7,660 nucleotides of DNA from JAZDKP01 sp043802925 (GTDB taxonomy: Bacteria; Fibrobacterota; OXYB2-FULL-49-7; JAEUSG01). Under the pieces are notes generated by a model, which was given only the letters and a program-made list of their open reading frames with translations, was not told the DNA's origin and searched no databases. This document shows positions 1 to 6,007 of the stretch, piece after piece. The DNA is taken from positions 1-7,660 of the forward strand of contig JAZDKP010000173.1 in the NCBI GenBank assembly GCA_043802925.1. Direction: 5' to 3'. The stretch's first letter is position 1. The number at the start of each line of letters is the position of its first letter. The position numbers and the translations under genes are program-made.

Positions 1-875
1 TCAATGAGACCTATTATCACAGCCTTTCATTCCTGTTTTCTCCGGATGAATTCAAGAACCAGATTCTGCAGCACCGCAATTTGATTATGGACGAATTCGG
101 CCAAAAGCCGACGACCTTCCGCAATACCGAGTTGATTTATAACAATGATTTGGCTCGTTTCATCGAAGGCCTGGGATACAAGACCATCCTCACCGAGGGG
201 GCCGATAAAATCCTCGATTGGCGGAGTCCCAACTATGTTTACCAGCCGCAGACCTGCAGCCGGCTCAAACTGTTGCTTAAAAACTACAAGCTCTCCGATG
301 ATATCGCGTTCCGTTTCTCCAACCGCGGCTGGGCGGAATATCCGCTTACGGCCGAAAAGTTTGCCCATTGGGTGCACCGCATCAACGGTTCCGGTGAAGT
401 CATCAACCTGTTCATGGATTACGAAACGTTTGGCGAGCATCAGTGGCACGATACCGGTATCTTTGAATTTATGCGGTGCTTGCCGGGTGAAATCCTTAAT
501 AACAGGGATTTCGCATTTGCCACGCCCGCGGAAATATCCGCAACCATTCCGCCCTTAGCCAAGCTGGATGTGCGCGAATTCATCTCCTGGGCCGACCAGG
601 AGCGCGACCTCTCGGCCTGGATGGGAAATGCGATGCAAAAAGACGCGCTGGACTACGTTTTCAGCCTGGAAAAACAAATCAATTCCACCCGGAATGAAGA
701 ATTGATAAAAACCTGGCGTTCGCTTCAAACGTCGGACCATTTCTATTACATGTGCACAAAATGGTTCTCGGATGGTGATGTGCATAAATATTTCAATCCC
801 TACGGTACGCCGTACGACGCATACGTTAATTTTACCAATGTCGTCAAGGACCTTGAGTTGAACCTTGCGTCCTGA
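1..875 (+). CDS. GH57 alpha-amylase-like glycoside hydrolase, 5' end cut by window edge
   Basis: The reading frame is open from the first bases to TGA at 873-875, giving 290 residues; the real start lies outside the window. Residues 2-8 (ETYYHSL), 41-49 (FRNTELIYN) and 137-145 (FMDYETFGE) are hallmarks of the glycoside hydrolase 57 alpha-amylase-like subgroup. By family knowledge the catalytic nucleophile is the Glu of RNTEL (residue 43, codon 129-131), and the acid/base is the Asp of MDYETFGEH (residue 139, codon 417-419). Both are intact. The C-terminal region with KWFSDGDVHKYFNPY is also typical of the subgroup. Related proteins run to roughly 450 residues, so about a third is missing upstream. 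No signal peptide can be judged. Expected role: hydrolysis or transfer on alpha-1,4-glucans, probably intracellular storage glucan or maltodextrin; the exact substrate is not established for most members. No terminator is visible after the stop, and the next gene follows after 27 bases on the same strand. Confidence 0.93.
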   Translation, partial: NETYYHSLSFLFSPDEFKNQILQHRNLIMDEFGQKPTTFRNTELIYNNDLARFIEGLGYKTILTEGADKILDWRSPNYVYQPQTCSRLKLLLKNYKLSDDIAFRFSNRGWAEYPLTAEKFAHWVHRINGSGEVINLFMDYETFGEHQWHDTGIFEFMRCLPGEILNNRDFAFATPAEISATIPPLAKLDVREFISWADQERDLSAWMGNAMQKDALDYVFSLEKQINSTRNEELIKTWRSLQTSDHFYYMCTKWFSDGDVHKYFNPYGTPYDAYVNFTNVVKDLELNLAS

Positions 876-902
876 CACGGGCGCGCATAAGAGAATGTAA
901 AC

Positions 903-1580
903 ATGTGTTTTTCAGCCGAGGCGAGCATTACGGCAGGCGTGCTGCTTTCGTTTGTGGGCACGGAGACGTTAAGAAAAGTTCACAAACCTTCCCAAATCGT
1001 TTTCGCGGGCATCCCATTGTTTTTTGCTTCCCAGCAGTTTACGGAAGGCGTTGTATGGCTGACGATACCCCATCAGGAATATGCCGTCCTGCAGGCGATG
1101 GCCACCTATGTCTTTTTAGCCATGGCGCAGGTCATCTGGCCGATGATGGTGCCGATTTCAGTTTTGCTGATGGAACACAATAAGATACGAAAACGAATTC
1201 TGGTTGCGTTCCTGGCAATGGGCACAGTCGTAGCGCTTTATTATGTCTATGGCCTGGTGTTTTATCATGCGCATGCTGAAATCAGCTTTATGCACATTGC
1301 CTATCAAAGCACCTTTAAGAATTCCTACTCTACGATACCCGTGGGCTTGTATCTGGTTGCGACCATCCTTCCTCTTTTTATTTCGAGCGTTAAAAGAACA
1401 TCGGTTCTTGGCGTCATTATTGGTTTATCGTTTGTCGTATCGCTCGTGTTTTATATGAAATGCTTGACTTCCGTGTGGTGTTTCTTTGCAGCGGTGGTCA
1501 GCTTTGTCATTTTCTATATCATCAGGGATGCGCATAAAAAGTTCCATTTTAAGAAATTAACGCCGGTCCTTGAATATTAA
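903..1580 (+). CDS. DUF6629-like seven-helix membrane protein
   Basis: A 225-residue integral membrane protein. The opening MCFSAEASITAG and the following block IPLFFASQQFTEGVVWL (residues 37-53) match my memory of the DUF6629 family, which starts with MCFSA and carries an invariant-looking QQ..EG.VW stretch. The family has no known function. Hydrophobic segments lie at about residues 6-22, 32-55, 61-90, 98-121, 145-163, 168-185 and 190-207, consistent with seven helices and a basic C-terminal tail (HKKFHFKK). That tail is probably cytoplasmic by the positive-inside rule. The ATG at 903 is chosen because the family motif begins exactly there; a modest purine-rich Shine-Dalgarno sequence (AAGAGAA, 889-895) sits 7 bases upstream. 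It follows the amylase by 27 bases and may be co-transcribed with it, but no functional link is evident. The gene is visibly more AT-rich than the MFS gene after it. No enzyme motif is recognisable. Confidence 0.82.
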   Translation: MCFSAEASITAGVLLSFVGTETLRKVHKPSQIVFAGIPLFFASQQFTEGVVWLTIPHQEYAVLQAMATYVFLAMAQVIWPMMVPISVLLMEHNKIRKRILVAFLAMGTVVALYYVYGLVFYHAHAEISFMHIAYQSTFKNSYSTIPVGLYLVATILPLFISSVKRTSVLGVIIGLSFVVSLVFYMKCLTSVWCFFAAVVSFVIFYIIRDAHKKFHFKKLTPVLEY

Positions 1581-1739
1581 CCTTCTCCGTTTTTACCCTG
1601 TACGCCTGCAACTCCGGCCCTGACTTTTCCCCGCTCCTTACAGGCAGCTATGCAGGAAAATCAACGACTATTGCGATGAAGCTATTGGAGCGGCTATTTT
1701 TTCCTGCTCCACATCATCCACATCCGGAAAGACGCGCCC
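1581..1739. other. Intergenic region before the MFS gene
   Basis: These 159 bases contain no convincing gene. Two weak secondary structures can be drawn: CCTGTA (1597-1602) with TACAGG (1639-1644), and GGAGC (1687-1691) with GCTCC (1706-1710) enclosing a T-rich loop. Neither has the short loop and following T-run of a standard intrinsic terminator. The 3' end holds the Shine-Dalgarno site of the next gene (GGAAAG, 1726-1731, 8 bases before the ATG). The gap is long enough for a separate promoter for the transporter, but I see no strong -35/-10 pair. Confidence 0.5.
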
Positions 1740-2978
1740 ATGTTTTCATTCCTGGACACCTGCGAACGGAAATGGCTCCCTCTGCTGCTTGCGGCCGGAG
1801 TGTTGGACGGCGCCGCGTCCGGTATCCTCTGGCTCACGGACATCATTGCGAAAAAAACCCTGGGCGCTGCGGGCTGGCAGATTACGGTCATCACCATGCT
1901 GCCCTCGTTTGTGCTCGTACTTTCGCTCTTCTGGTCCGAACTCCTGAAGAAAGGGGCGCACCAGAAACGGAACCTCCTCATTGTGGGCCTTCTGGGCCGG
2001 CTCATCCTTCTTTTCGCGCTTCTTACGCACGGCACTAATGGCATTCTCCTGCTCTTTTTCCTGTATCATCTTTCTTCGGCCATGCTCATTTTTCTGGTCA
2101 CCTCCATTTTTGAGCATAATTACAGGGAGGAAATCCGGGGCCGAATCTACGGTTGGTTCACCTCGGCCTTCACACTCGCCTCGATGATTGCAGGTCTTTT
2201 AGCCGGGAAGATTCTTGACGCTGACGAAGACGCGTTCCGTGTTTTATACGCTGCGGCTGGCGTCGCGGGACTTGCCTCTTGCCTGCTCTTCAGCCTTGTC
2301 ACGCTCAACCGGTCCGGTTGGCACGCTTCGGAGACCGGCACGGAGCATCCGTTCCAGCTCATGACCGCTTCGTTCCGGAATGCCTGGCAGGTGTTGAAGA
2401 CGGACGGGCTGTTCCGGCAGTACCAGAGCAATTTCTCAATCTACGGGCTTGGTTTTTTTTCGGTCCTGCCCGTGCTGCCTTATTTCCTGGTCGATACGCT
2501 GCATCTTTCATATGGGGAAATTTCACTCGGCCGCGGGGTCATCGGGCAGGCGGGGTTGGTGTTGTTGTCGCCGGTCCTCGGGAAATTCATGGACCGTTAC
2601 AAGCCCATTCGATTTACGGGCCTCATGCTCACATTACTCATCGCCTACCCGCTGTTGCTGATGCTGGCCGCCTTTGTGCCCTGGCCCAAGCTGTGCGTGT
2701 ACGCCGGGTTCCTCATGTTCGGGGTGGCGATGGCGGGGGTGGGACTTTCCTGGCGGCTGGGGTCGCTTTACTTTACGCAGGGCCGTCCGTCCGCGGCCTA
2801 TTTGACCGTGCACATGAGCAACGCGGGATTACGCGGTGTGGTGATGCCGCCTGTCGGCTATTTAATTTTCAGCCACTTGGGCAGCCTGGCCGCGTTTGCA
2901 CTCTCAGCAATTCTTTTAGGAATCGCCTCGTTCCGTATGCGGCGTCTGGGCCGCAGGGAAAAGGGCGGGGAACGATAG
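1740..2978 (+). CDS. Major facilitator superfamily (MFS) transporter
   Basis: A 412-residue polytopic protein of normal MFS length, with about 12 hydrophobic segments in two halves separated by a hydrophilic linker at about residues 190-225. The cytoplasmic loop before the middle of the C-terminal half reads GKFMDRYKPIRF (281-292), a recognisable version of MFS motif A (G..aDR.gr). The N-terminal half has EEIRGRIYGWF (130-140), like the R.RGR..G segment seen in many drug/sugar MFS proteins. The tail is strongly basic (RMRRLGRREK) and should face the cytoplasm. The ATG at 1740 is supported by GGAAAG at 1726-1731 with an 8-base spacer. The substrate cannot be predicted: no sugar-porter signature (PESPR-type) or antiporter motif C is obvious. 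Composition is GC-rich compared with the genes on either side. It appears monocistronic; a 250-base non-coding stretch follows. Confidence 0.88.
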   Translation: MFSFLDTCERKWLPLLLAAGVLDGAASGILWLTDIIAKKTLGAAGWQITVITMLPSFVLVLSLFWSELLKKGAHQKRNLLIVGLLGRLILLFALLTHGTNGILLLFFLYHLSSAMLIFLVTSIFEHNYREEIRGRIYGWFTSAFTLASMIAGLLAGKILDADEDAFRVLYAAAGVAGLASCLLFSLVTLNRSGWHASETGTEHPFQLMTASFRNAWQVLKTDGLFRQYQSNFSIYGLGFFSVLPVLPYFLVDTLHLSYGEISLGRGVIGQAGLVLLSPVLGKFMDRYKPIRFTGLMLTLLIAYPLLLMLAAFVPWPKLCVYAGFLMFGVAMAGVGLSWRLGSLYFTQGRPSAAYLTVHMSNAGLRGVVMPPVGYLIFSHLGSLAAFALSAILLGIASFRMRRLGRREKGGER

Positions 2979-3055
2979 GCGAACCGTTAGTAACTCGACA
3001 AAAGCTGTGCGCACATAACGCGTTGATGCTGAGTTCGACTCATAATCAGCAAAAG

Positions 3056-3072
3056 TCTCACCACTGGTGAGA
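3056..3072. repeat. 7-bp stem, 3-base loop hairpin
   Basis: TCTCACC, spacer ACT, then GGTGAGA: a perfect 7-bp inverted repeat 77 bases after the MFS stop codon. On the plus strand it is followed by AGAAGCAAAAATATTTTG rather than a T-run, so it is a poor intrinsic terminator for the MFS gene. On the minus strand it is followed by CTTTTGC, only slightly better. It could equally be an operator. The structure itself is certain; its role is not. Confidence 0.5.
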
Positions 3073-3084
3073 GAAGCAAAAATA

Positions 3085-3115
3085 TTTTGATTCGACATTA
3101 TTTGTCGCGTCAAAA
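3085..3115. repeat. Interrupted 11-bp inverted repeat
   Basis: TTTTGA (3085-3090) pairs with TCAAAA (3110-3115), and inside it CGACA (3093-3097) pairs with TGTCG (3103-3107). The two stems are separated by a symmetric 2x2 mismatch (TT against CG), around a five-base loop TTATT. Eleven pairs over 31 bases with central symmetry is the shape of a dimeric regulator operator or a recombinase crossover site, and would also fold as a hairpin in RNA. It overlaps the perfect palindrome AAAATATTTT (3079-3088), so the two cannot form together. Confidence 0.5.
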
Positions 3116-3168
3116 GCGTATATTTATTACTGATAAAGCCAGTTGCTGTGGTTGCAGAACCTTTGGAA

Positions 3169-3177
3169 TGGTATAAA
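3169..3177 (+). promoter_or_regulatory. Extended -10 promoter candidate for the Bro-N gene
   Basis: TG at 3169-3170, one base, then TATAAA at 3172-3177 matches the extended -10 pattern (TGnTATAAT) with one mismatch. No well-spaced -35 box is present: TTGCAG (3152-3157) is 14 bases away and TTGCTG (3143-3148) is 23 away, but extended -10 promoters can work without one. A start near 3184 would give a leader of about 45 bases containing the hairpin at 3192-3212. Confidence 0.4.
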
Positions 3178-3191
3178 TTGGTTTAACCCGC

Positions 3192-3212
3192 CGGGGTGTG
3201 CATGGCACCCCG
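3192..3212 (+). promoter_or_regulatory. GC-rich leader hairpin next to the ribosome binding site
   Basis: CGGGGTG (3192-3198) pairs perfectly with CACCCCG (3206-3212) around a 7-base loop. The stem is followed by TCTTTC, and the Shine-Dalgarno AGGAG begins at 3219, only 6 bases after it. The hairpin plus short U-rich tract resembles a weak terminator lying between the promoter candidate and the start codon, as in an attenuator. It may instead protect or insulate the 5' end of the transcript. The stem does not itself include the Shine-Dalgarno bases. Confidence 0.5.
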
Positions 3213-3218
3213 TCTTTC

Positions 3219-3223
3219 AGGAG
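3219..3223 (+). promoter_or_regulatory. Ribosome binding site deciding the Bro-N start
   Basis: AGGAG lies 5 bases before the ATG at 3229. It favours this start over the in-frame GTG at 3196, which falls inside the leader hairpin stem and has no Shine-Dalgarno sequence suitably placed. Confidence 0.7.
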
Positions 3224-3228
3224 TTGAT

Positions 3229-4092
3229 ATGTCAGAACCGATTAAAAATGAAGTAGTAACGCCAATCACCCAAATCGCTGTTTTCAACGGAAAGCAAGTT
3301 CGTAAGACTTTGCATAATTCCGAATGGTGGTTTTCGGTTAGCGATGTCTGCGGAGTGCTGACGGAAAGTATAGATGCCGGTGCATATTGGAGGAAGCTGA
3401 AACAACGTCTTTTTGAAGAAGCGAGTGAAGTCGTGACAAATTGTCACGGGTTGAAACTTCCTGCACCGGATGGCAAACTACGCGAAACAGATTGCGCCAA
3501 CACAGAAGGCATTTTCCGCATTATTCAGTCCATACCATCACCCAAGGCAGAACCTTTCAAACGGTGGCTTGCTAAAGTAGGGTATGAAAGGGTACGGGAA
3601 ATCGAAGACCCGGAACTGGCTGCCAAGCGAACCCGGGAACTGTACAAGGCCAAAGGCTATTCCGATGACTGGATAGAAAAGCGAATGCGCGGAATCGCCA
3701 TTCGTGAGGAACTCACCGGCGAATGGAGTAACCGAGGGGCCGAAGGTGAGAGGGATTATGCTATTCTGACAGCTGAAATATCCAAAGCCACCTTTGGCAT
3801 GACCCCGGCTGAATACAAAGAATACAAGGGCATCAAACGGGAAAATCTGCGTGACCACATGAATGATCTTGAACTCATTTTTAATATGTTGGGGGAGGCT
3901 GCCACCACGGAAATTACAAGGGTAAAGGATGCTCGTGGAATGCCGGCCATGAATGATGCGGCAAAAACAGGCGGTACTGTCGCTGGAAATGCCCGGAAAG
4001 AACTTGAGGTCAAAACTGGGCAGAAGGTTTCAAGCAAAAGCAACTACCTTGCCATTACACAAAGGGCCGTCAAACGAATAAAAAATAAATGA
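3229..4092 (+). CDS. Bro-N domain protein with DinD-like C-terminal half
   Basis: A 287-residue soluble protein. Residues about 13-118 look like the BRO family N-terminal DNA-binding domain: a strand with FNGKQVRK, then WWFSVSDVCGVL (33-44), YWRKLKQRL (53-61), LPAPDGKLRETDC (77-89), a segment GIFRIIQSIPSPKAEPFKRWL (94-114) and VG. The second half (from about 150) resembles E. coli DinD, with a RDYAILTAEI segment, YKGIKRENLRDHMNDLEL (199-216) and a conserved tail. Bro-N proteins occur in phages as antirepressor-like factors and as lone chromosomal genes; DinD is damage-inducible and inhibits RecA filaments. Which role applies here is unknown. The protein is highly charged with no membrane segment. 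The ATG at 3229 is chosen for its Shine-Dalgarno site. No phage structural gene, integrase or partner gene is present beside it, and its composition is more AT-rich than the flanking transporter genes, suggesting acquisition. It converges on cstA with 40 bases between the stops. Confidence 0.85.
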   Translation: MSEPIKNEVVTPITQIAVFNGKQVRKTLHNSEWWFSVSDVCGVLTESIDAGAYWRKLKQRLFEEASEVVTNCHGLKLPAPDGKLRETDCANTEGIFRIIQSIPSPKAEPFKRWLAKVGYERVREIEDPELAAKRTRELYKAKGYSDDWIEKRMRGIAIREELTGEWSNRGAEGERDYAILTAEISKATFGMTPAEYKEYKGIKRENLRDHMNDLELIFNMLGEAATTEITRVKDARGMPAMNDAAKTGGTVAGNARKELEVKTGQKVSSKSNYLAITQRAVKRIKNK

Positions 4093-4096
4093 TGTC

Positions 4097-4119
4097 GTTT
4101 TCCGAATCGGACACAAAAC
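4097..4119. terminator. Weak hairpin between converging genes
   Basis: In the 40 bases between the converging stop codons, GTTTTCCG (4097-4104) can pair with CGG (4108-4110) and AAAAC (4115-4119), leaving ACAC bulged. The loop is AAT. It might serve as a poor bidirectional terminator because the stem has T bases on one arm and A bases on the other, but no T-run follows a compact GC stem on either strand. Confidence 0.25.
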
Positions 4120-4132
4120 CGAAGCGCGGATA

Positions 4133-5998
4133 TCAGGCCTCTTTCGCTCTGTCGCCTCGCAACAGCCCGGCCCAGCACCAGAGCATGTCCGCGAGCGCAA
4201 TCACAGCAAGCAGGGACATGAGGGCAATCAACGTAAGATTGACCCATGCGCCCGTGCTGTAGAAGCGGGCGATAAGCGTGATGGCGGCCGTGAGCGTGGT
4301 GACAAACATGAAGGCCATGGGTACCGCCGTGATCCAGGCGTACTCTGGCCGGCCGGACTTCAATATCAGCGTGGTGCCGACCCCGAGCGCGATGCCGGCC
4401 AGCAATTGATTGGAAACGCCGAACATGGGCCAGATGGTTGCAATGCTGCCGGAAAAGATGAGATAGGCCCACCCGGCCACGACCAGCGCGCTGGTGATGA
4501 AAACGCCGGGCATGGATTTGCGTTCGGGTGACAGTGCGGGCACGGCCTTGCCAAAAAGCTCCTGCACCAGAAAGCGCGCCACGCGCGTGCCTGCGTCCAC
4601 AGTGGTGAGAATGAAGAGCGCCTCGAACATGAGCGCGAAGTTGTACCAATAGGCCATCAGCCCCTTTAAGCCGGGTATCGATGAAAAGATGGAGGCCATG
4701 CCGATGGCCAGCGAGACCGCGCCTCCGGGCCGTCCCGTGACATTCACGCCCACCATCTGACAGTATTCCGCGATACGTTCGGTCGGGAAGCCCATGGTGG
4801 CAAGCGTATCGAGCGACAGCGTGGAATTGATGGCAAAGTAATCACCCGGCACCAGCACCGTGGCCGCAATGAGCGCCATGATGGAGACGAACCCTTCGGT
4901 AATCATGGCCCCGTAGCCGATGGGCCGGATGGCGCGTTCACTCATTATCATTTTGGGCGTGGTGCCCGAGGAGATGAGTGCGTGGAAGCCGGAAATGGCG
5001 CCGCACGCGATGGTGATGAACATGAAGGGAAAGAGTTTGCCCGGAATGATGGGGCCACCCCCGTGCGCAAACTGCGTCACAGCCGGCATCTTTATATAGG
5101 GCGCGGTGAAGATGACACCGAGCGCGAGGAGTGCGATGGTGCCCACCTTCATATAGGTCGAAAGATAGTCGCGGGGCGACAGCAGCAGCCAGACCGGGAG
5201 TACGGAGGCAAAGAAGCCGTACACCGCGATGGAATAGATGAGCGTGTTGCGCGGCTGGTTGAAGACCGGGTCGAGAAAGGAGCCGGGCACAGAGTGGCCA
5301 AAGAAGACCGCGGCCAGGAGCAGGGCCACGCCGATGGCGCTCGCCTCGAGGATTTTTCCGTGGCGCCAGCGGTGCATGTAGAGTCCCATGAACAGCGCGA
5401 TGGGAATGGTGGCCGTGAGCGTGAAGGTGCCCCAGGGACTGTTCGCCAGCGCGTTAACGACCGCGAGACCGAGGCCGGCCAGGGCCACAATAATGATGAA
5501 GAGAATCGCGAAGCTGGCTGAAATGCCTCCCACGGGCCCCACGGTGTCCTTGGCAATCTGCGCCAGGGACTTGCCGTTGCGGCGAACTGAGGCAAAGAGA
5601 ATGACCATGTCCTGCACTGCGCCTGCGGTGACCGAGCCTATCAGAATCCACAGAAAACCGGGCAGGTAGCCGAATTGGGCGGCGAGCATGGGGCCTATCA
5701 GGGGCCCCGCCCCCGCGATGGCTGCGAAGTGGTGGCCAAAAAGTATGAGCGAATGGGTGGGGTGGTAGTCCTTGCCGTCGTTCAGCCGGTGCGCGGGAGT
5801 GATGCGCGATTCGTCAATTACCAGGACCCGGGCCGCAATGAACGCCGCGTAAAAGCGGTAGGCCAGCACGTAAAAGCAGGCGGCCGCGATTACGATCCAG
5901 AGCGCGTTCACCTGTTCCGAGGGCCGGAAAATGCCGGTGACCACAGCGAGCGACACGGCGCAGACCAGGGAGAGAAGGGCCCAGGGCAGTCTTTTCAT
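4133..5998 (-). CDS. cstA: CstA family pyruvate/peptide transporter (carbon starvation protein)
   Basis: A 621-residue inner-membrane protein that aligns from memory along its length with E. coli CstA. Diagnostic blocks are QVNALWIVIAAACFYVLAYR (29-48), ILFGHHFAAIAGAGPLIGP (85-103), AGAVQDMVILF (125-135), VLPVWLLLSPRDYLST (266-281), FITIACGAISGFHALISSG (327-345), AILFEALFILT-like LMFEALFILTTVDAGTR (456-472) and TIWPMFGVSNQLLAG (521-535). Family members take up pyruvate and have been linked to peptide use; expression usually rises in carbon limitation. E. coli CstA has 701 residues. This one is shorter mainly in the loop before the last helix and in the C-terminal tail, a compact form common in other phyla. 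The ATG at 5998 follows the upstream glycosyltransferase stop by 9 bases. No good Shine-Dalgarno sequence is seen (the bases before the ATG read ATAAAACCGAACC), so translation may depend on coupling to the upstream gene. Stop TGA is at 4133-4135. Confidence 0.95.
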   Translation of the reverse strand: MKRLPWALLSLVCAVSLAVVTGIFRPSEQVNALWIVIAAACFYVLAYRFYAAFIAARVLVIDESRITPAHRLNDGKDYHPTHSLILFGHHFAAIAGAGPLIGPMLAAQFGYLPGFLWILIGSVTAGAVQDMVILFASVRRNGKSLAQIAKDTVGPVGGISASFAILFIIIVALAGLGLAVVNALANSPWGTFTLTATIPIALFMGLYMHRWRHGKILEASAIGVALLLAAVFFGHSVPGSFLDPVFNQPRNTLIYSIAVYGFFASVLPVWLLLSPRDYLSTYMKVGTIALLALGVIFTAPYIKMPAVTQFAHGGGPIIPGKLFPFMFITIACGAISGFHALISSGTTPKMIMSERAIRPIGYGAMITEGFVSIMALIAATVLVPGDYFAINSTLSLDTLATMGFPTERIAEYCQMVGVNVTGRPGGAVSLAIGMASIFSSIPGLKGLMAYWYNFALMFEALFILTTVDAGTRVARFLVQELFGKAVPALSPERKSMPGVFITSALVVAGWAYLIFSGSIATIWPMFGVSNQLLAGIALGVGTTLILKSGRPEYAWITAVPMAFMFVTTLTAAITLIARFYSTGAWVNLTLIALMSLLAVIALADMLWCWAGLLRGDRAKEA

Positions 5999-6007
5999 GG
6001 TTCGGTT

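Larger units (their letters stand above)
2979..3228. other. Non-coding region rich in small inverted repeats
   Basis: I find no supportable gene in these 250 bases. Instead there is a run of short inverted repeats: TGTGCGCACA (3006-3015, perfect), AACGCGTT (3017-3024, perfect), TGCTGA/TCAGCA (3027-3032/3046-3051, with alternative pairing TGAGT/ACTCA inside), TCTCACC/GGTGAGA (3056-3062/3066-3072), AAAATATTTT (3079-3088, perfect), a two-part stem at 3085-3115, TTTAT/ATAAA (3123-3127/3133-3137) and CGGGGTG/CACCCCG (3192-3198/3206-3212). The last part carries the promoter and leader of the Bro-N gene. The region is more AT-rich than the MFS gene before it. Possible readings are clustered operators, a structured transcript, or the left junction of an acquired segment. 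Confidence 0.6.

Noticed and set aside
3031..3041. GAGTTCGACTC resembles a tRNA or tmRNA T-arm and so a possible attachment-site remnant.
   Set aside because: The flanking bases do not pair as a five-base T-stem with a seven-base loop, there is no second copy elsewhere in the window, and no integrase is present.
3028..3050. A tRNA-Met-like anticodon arm: GCTGA and TCAGC flank a segment ending in CTCATAA.
   Set aside because: Six extra bases (GTTCGA) separate the 5' arm from the 7-base loop. No D-arm, T-arm or acceptor stem can be drawn around it, so it is probably chance.
3006..3050. Integron attC or Xer dif site, suggested by TGTGCGCACATAACG and AACGCGTT.
   Set aside because: No properly placed GTTRRRY/RYYYAAC core pair and no 11-6-11 dif layout could be found.
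2279..3070. A long plus-strand frame overlapping the second half of the MFS gene.
   Set aside because: The translation is rich in Arg, Ala and Gly without domain features, while the MFS frame has helices and motif A through the same bases.
3129..3143. ACTG-N7-CAGT before the Bro-N gene, considered as a LexA/SOS box because DinD is damage-inducible.
   Set aside because: The spacing is too short for the enterobacterial box (ACTG-N10-CAGT), and nearby GAACCTTTGGAA does not fit the Gram-positive GAAC-N4-GTTC box.
3196..3228. Upstream GTG start adding 11 residues to the Bro-N protein.
   Set aside because: It lies inside the leader hairpin with no suitable ribosome site, whereas the ATG at 3229 has AGGAG five bases before it.
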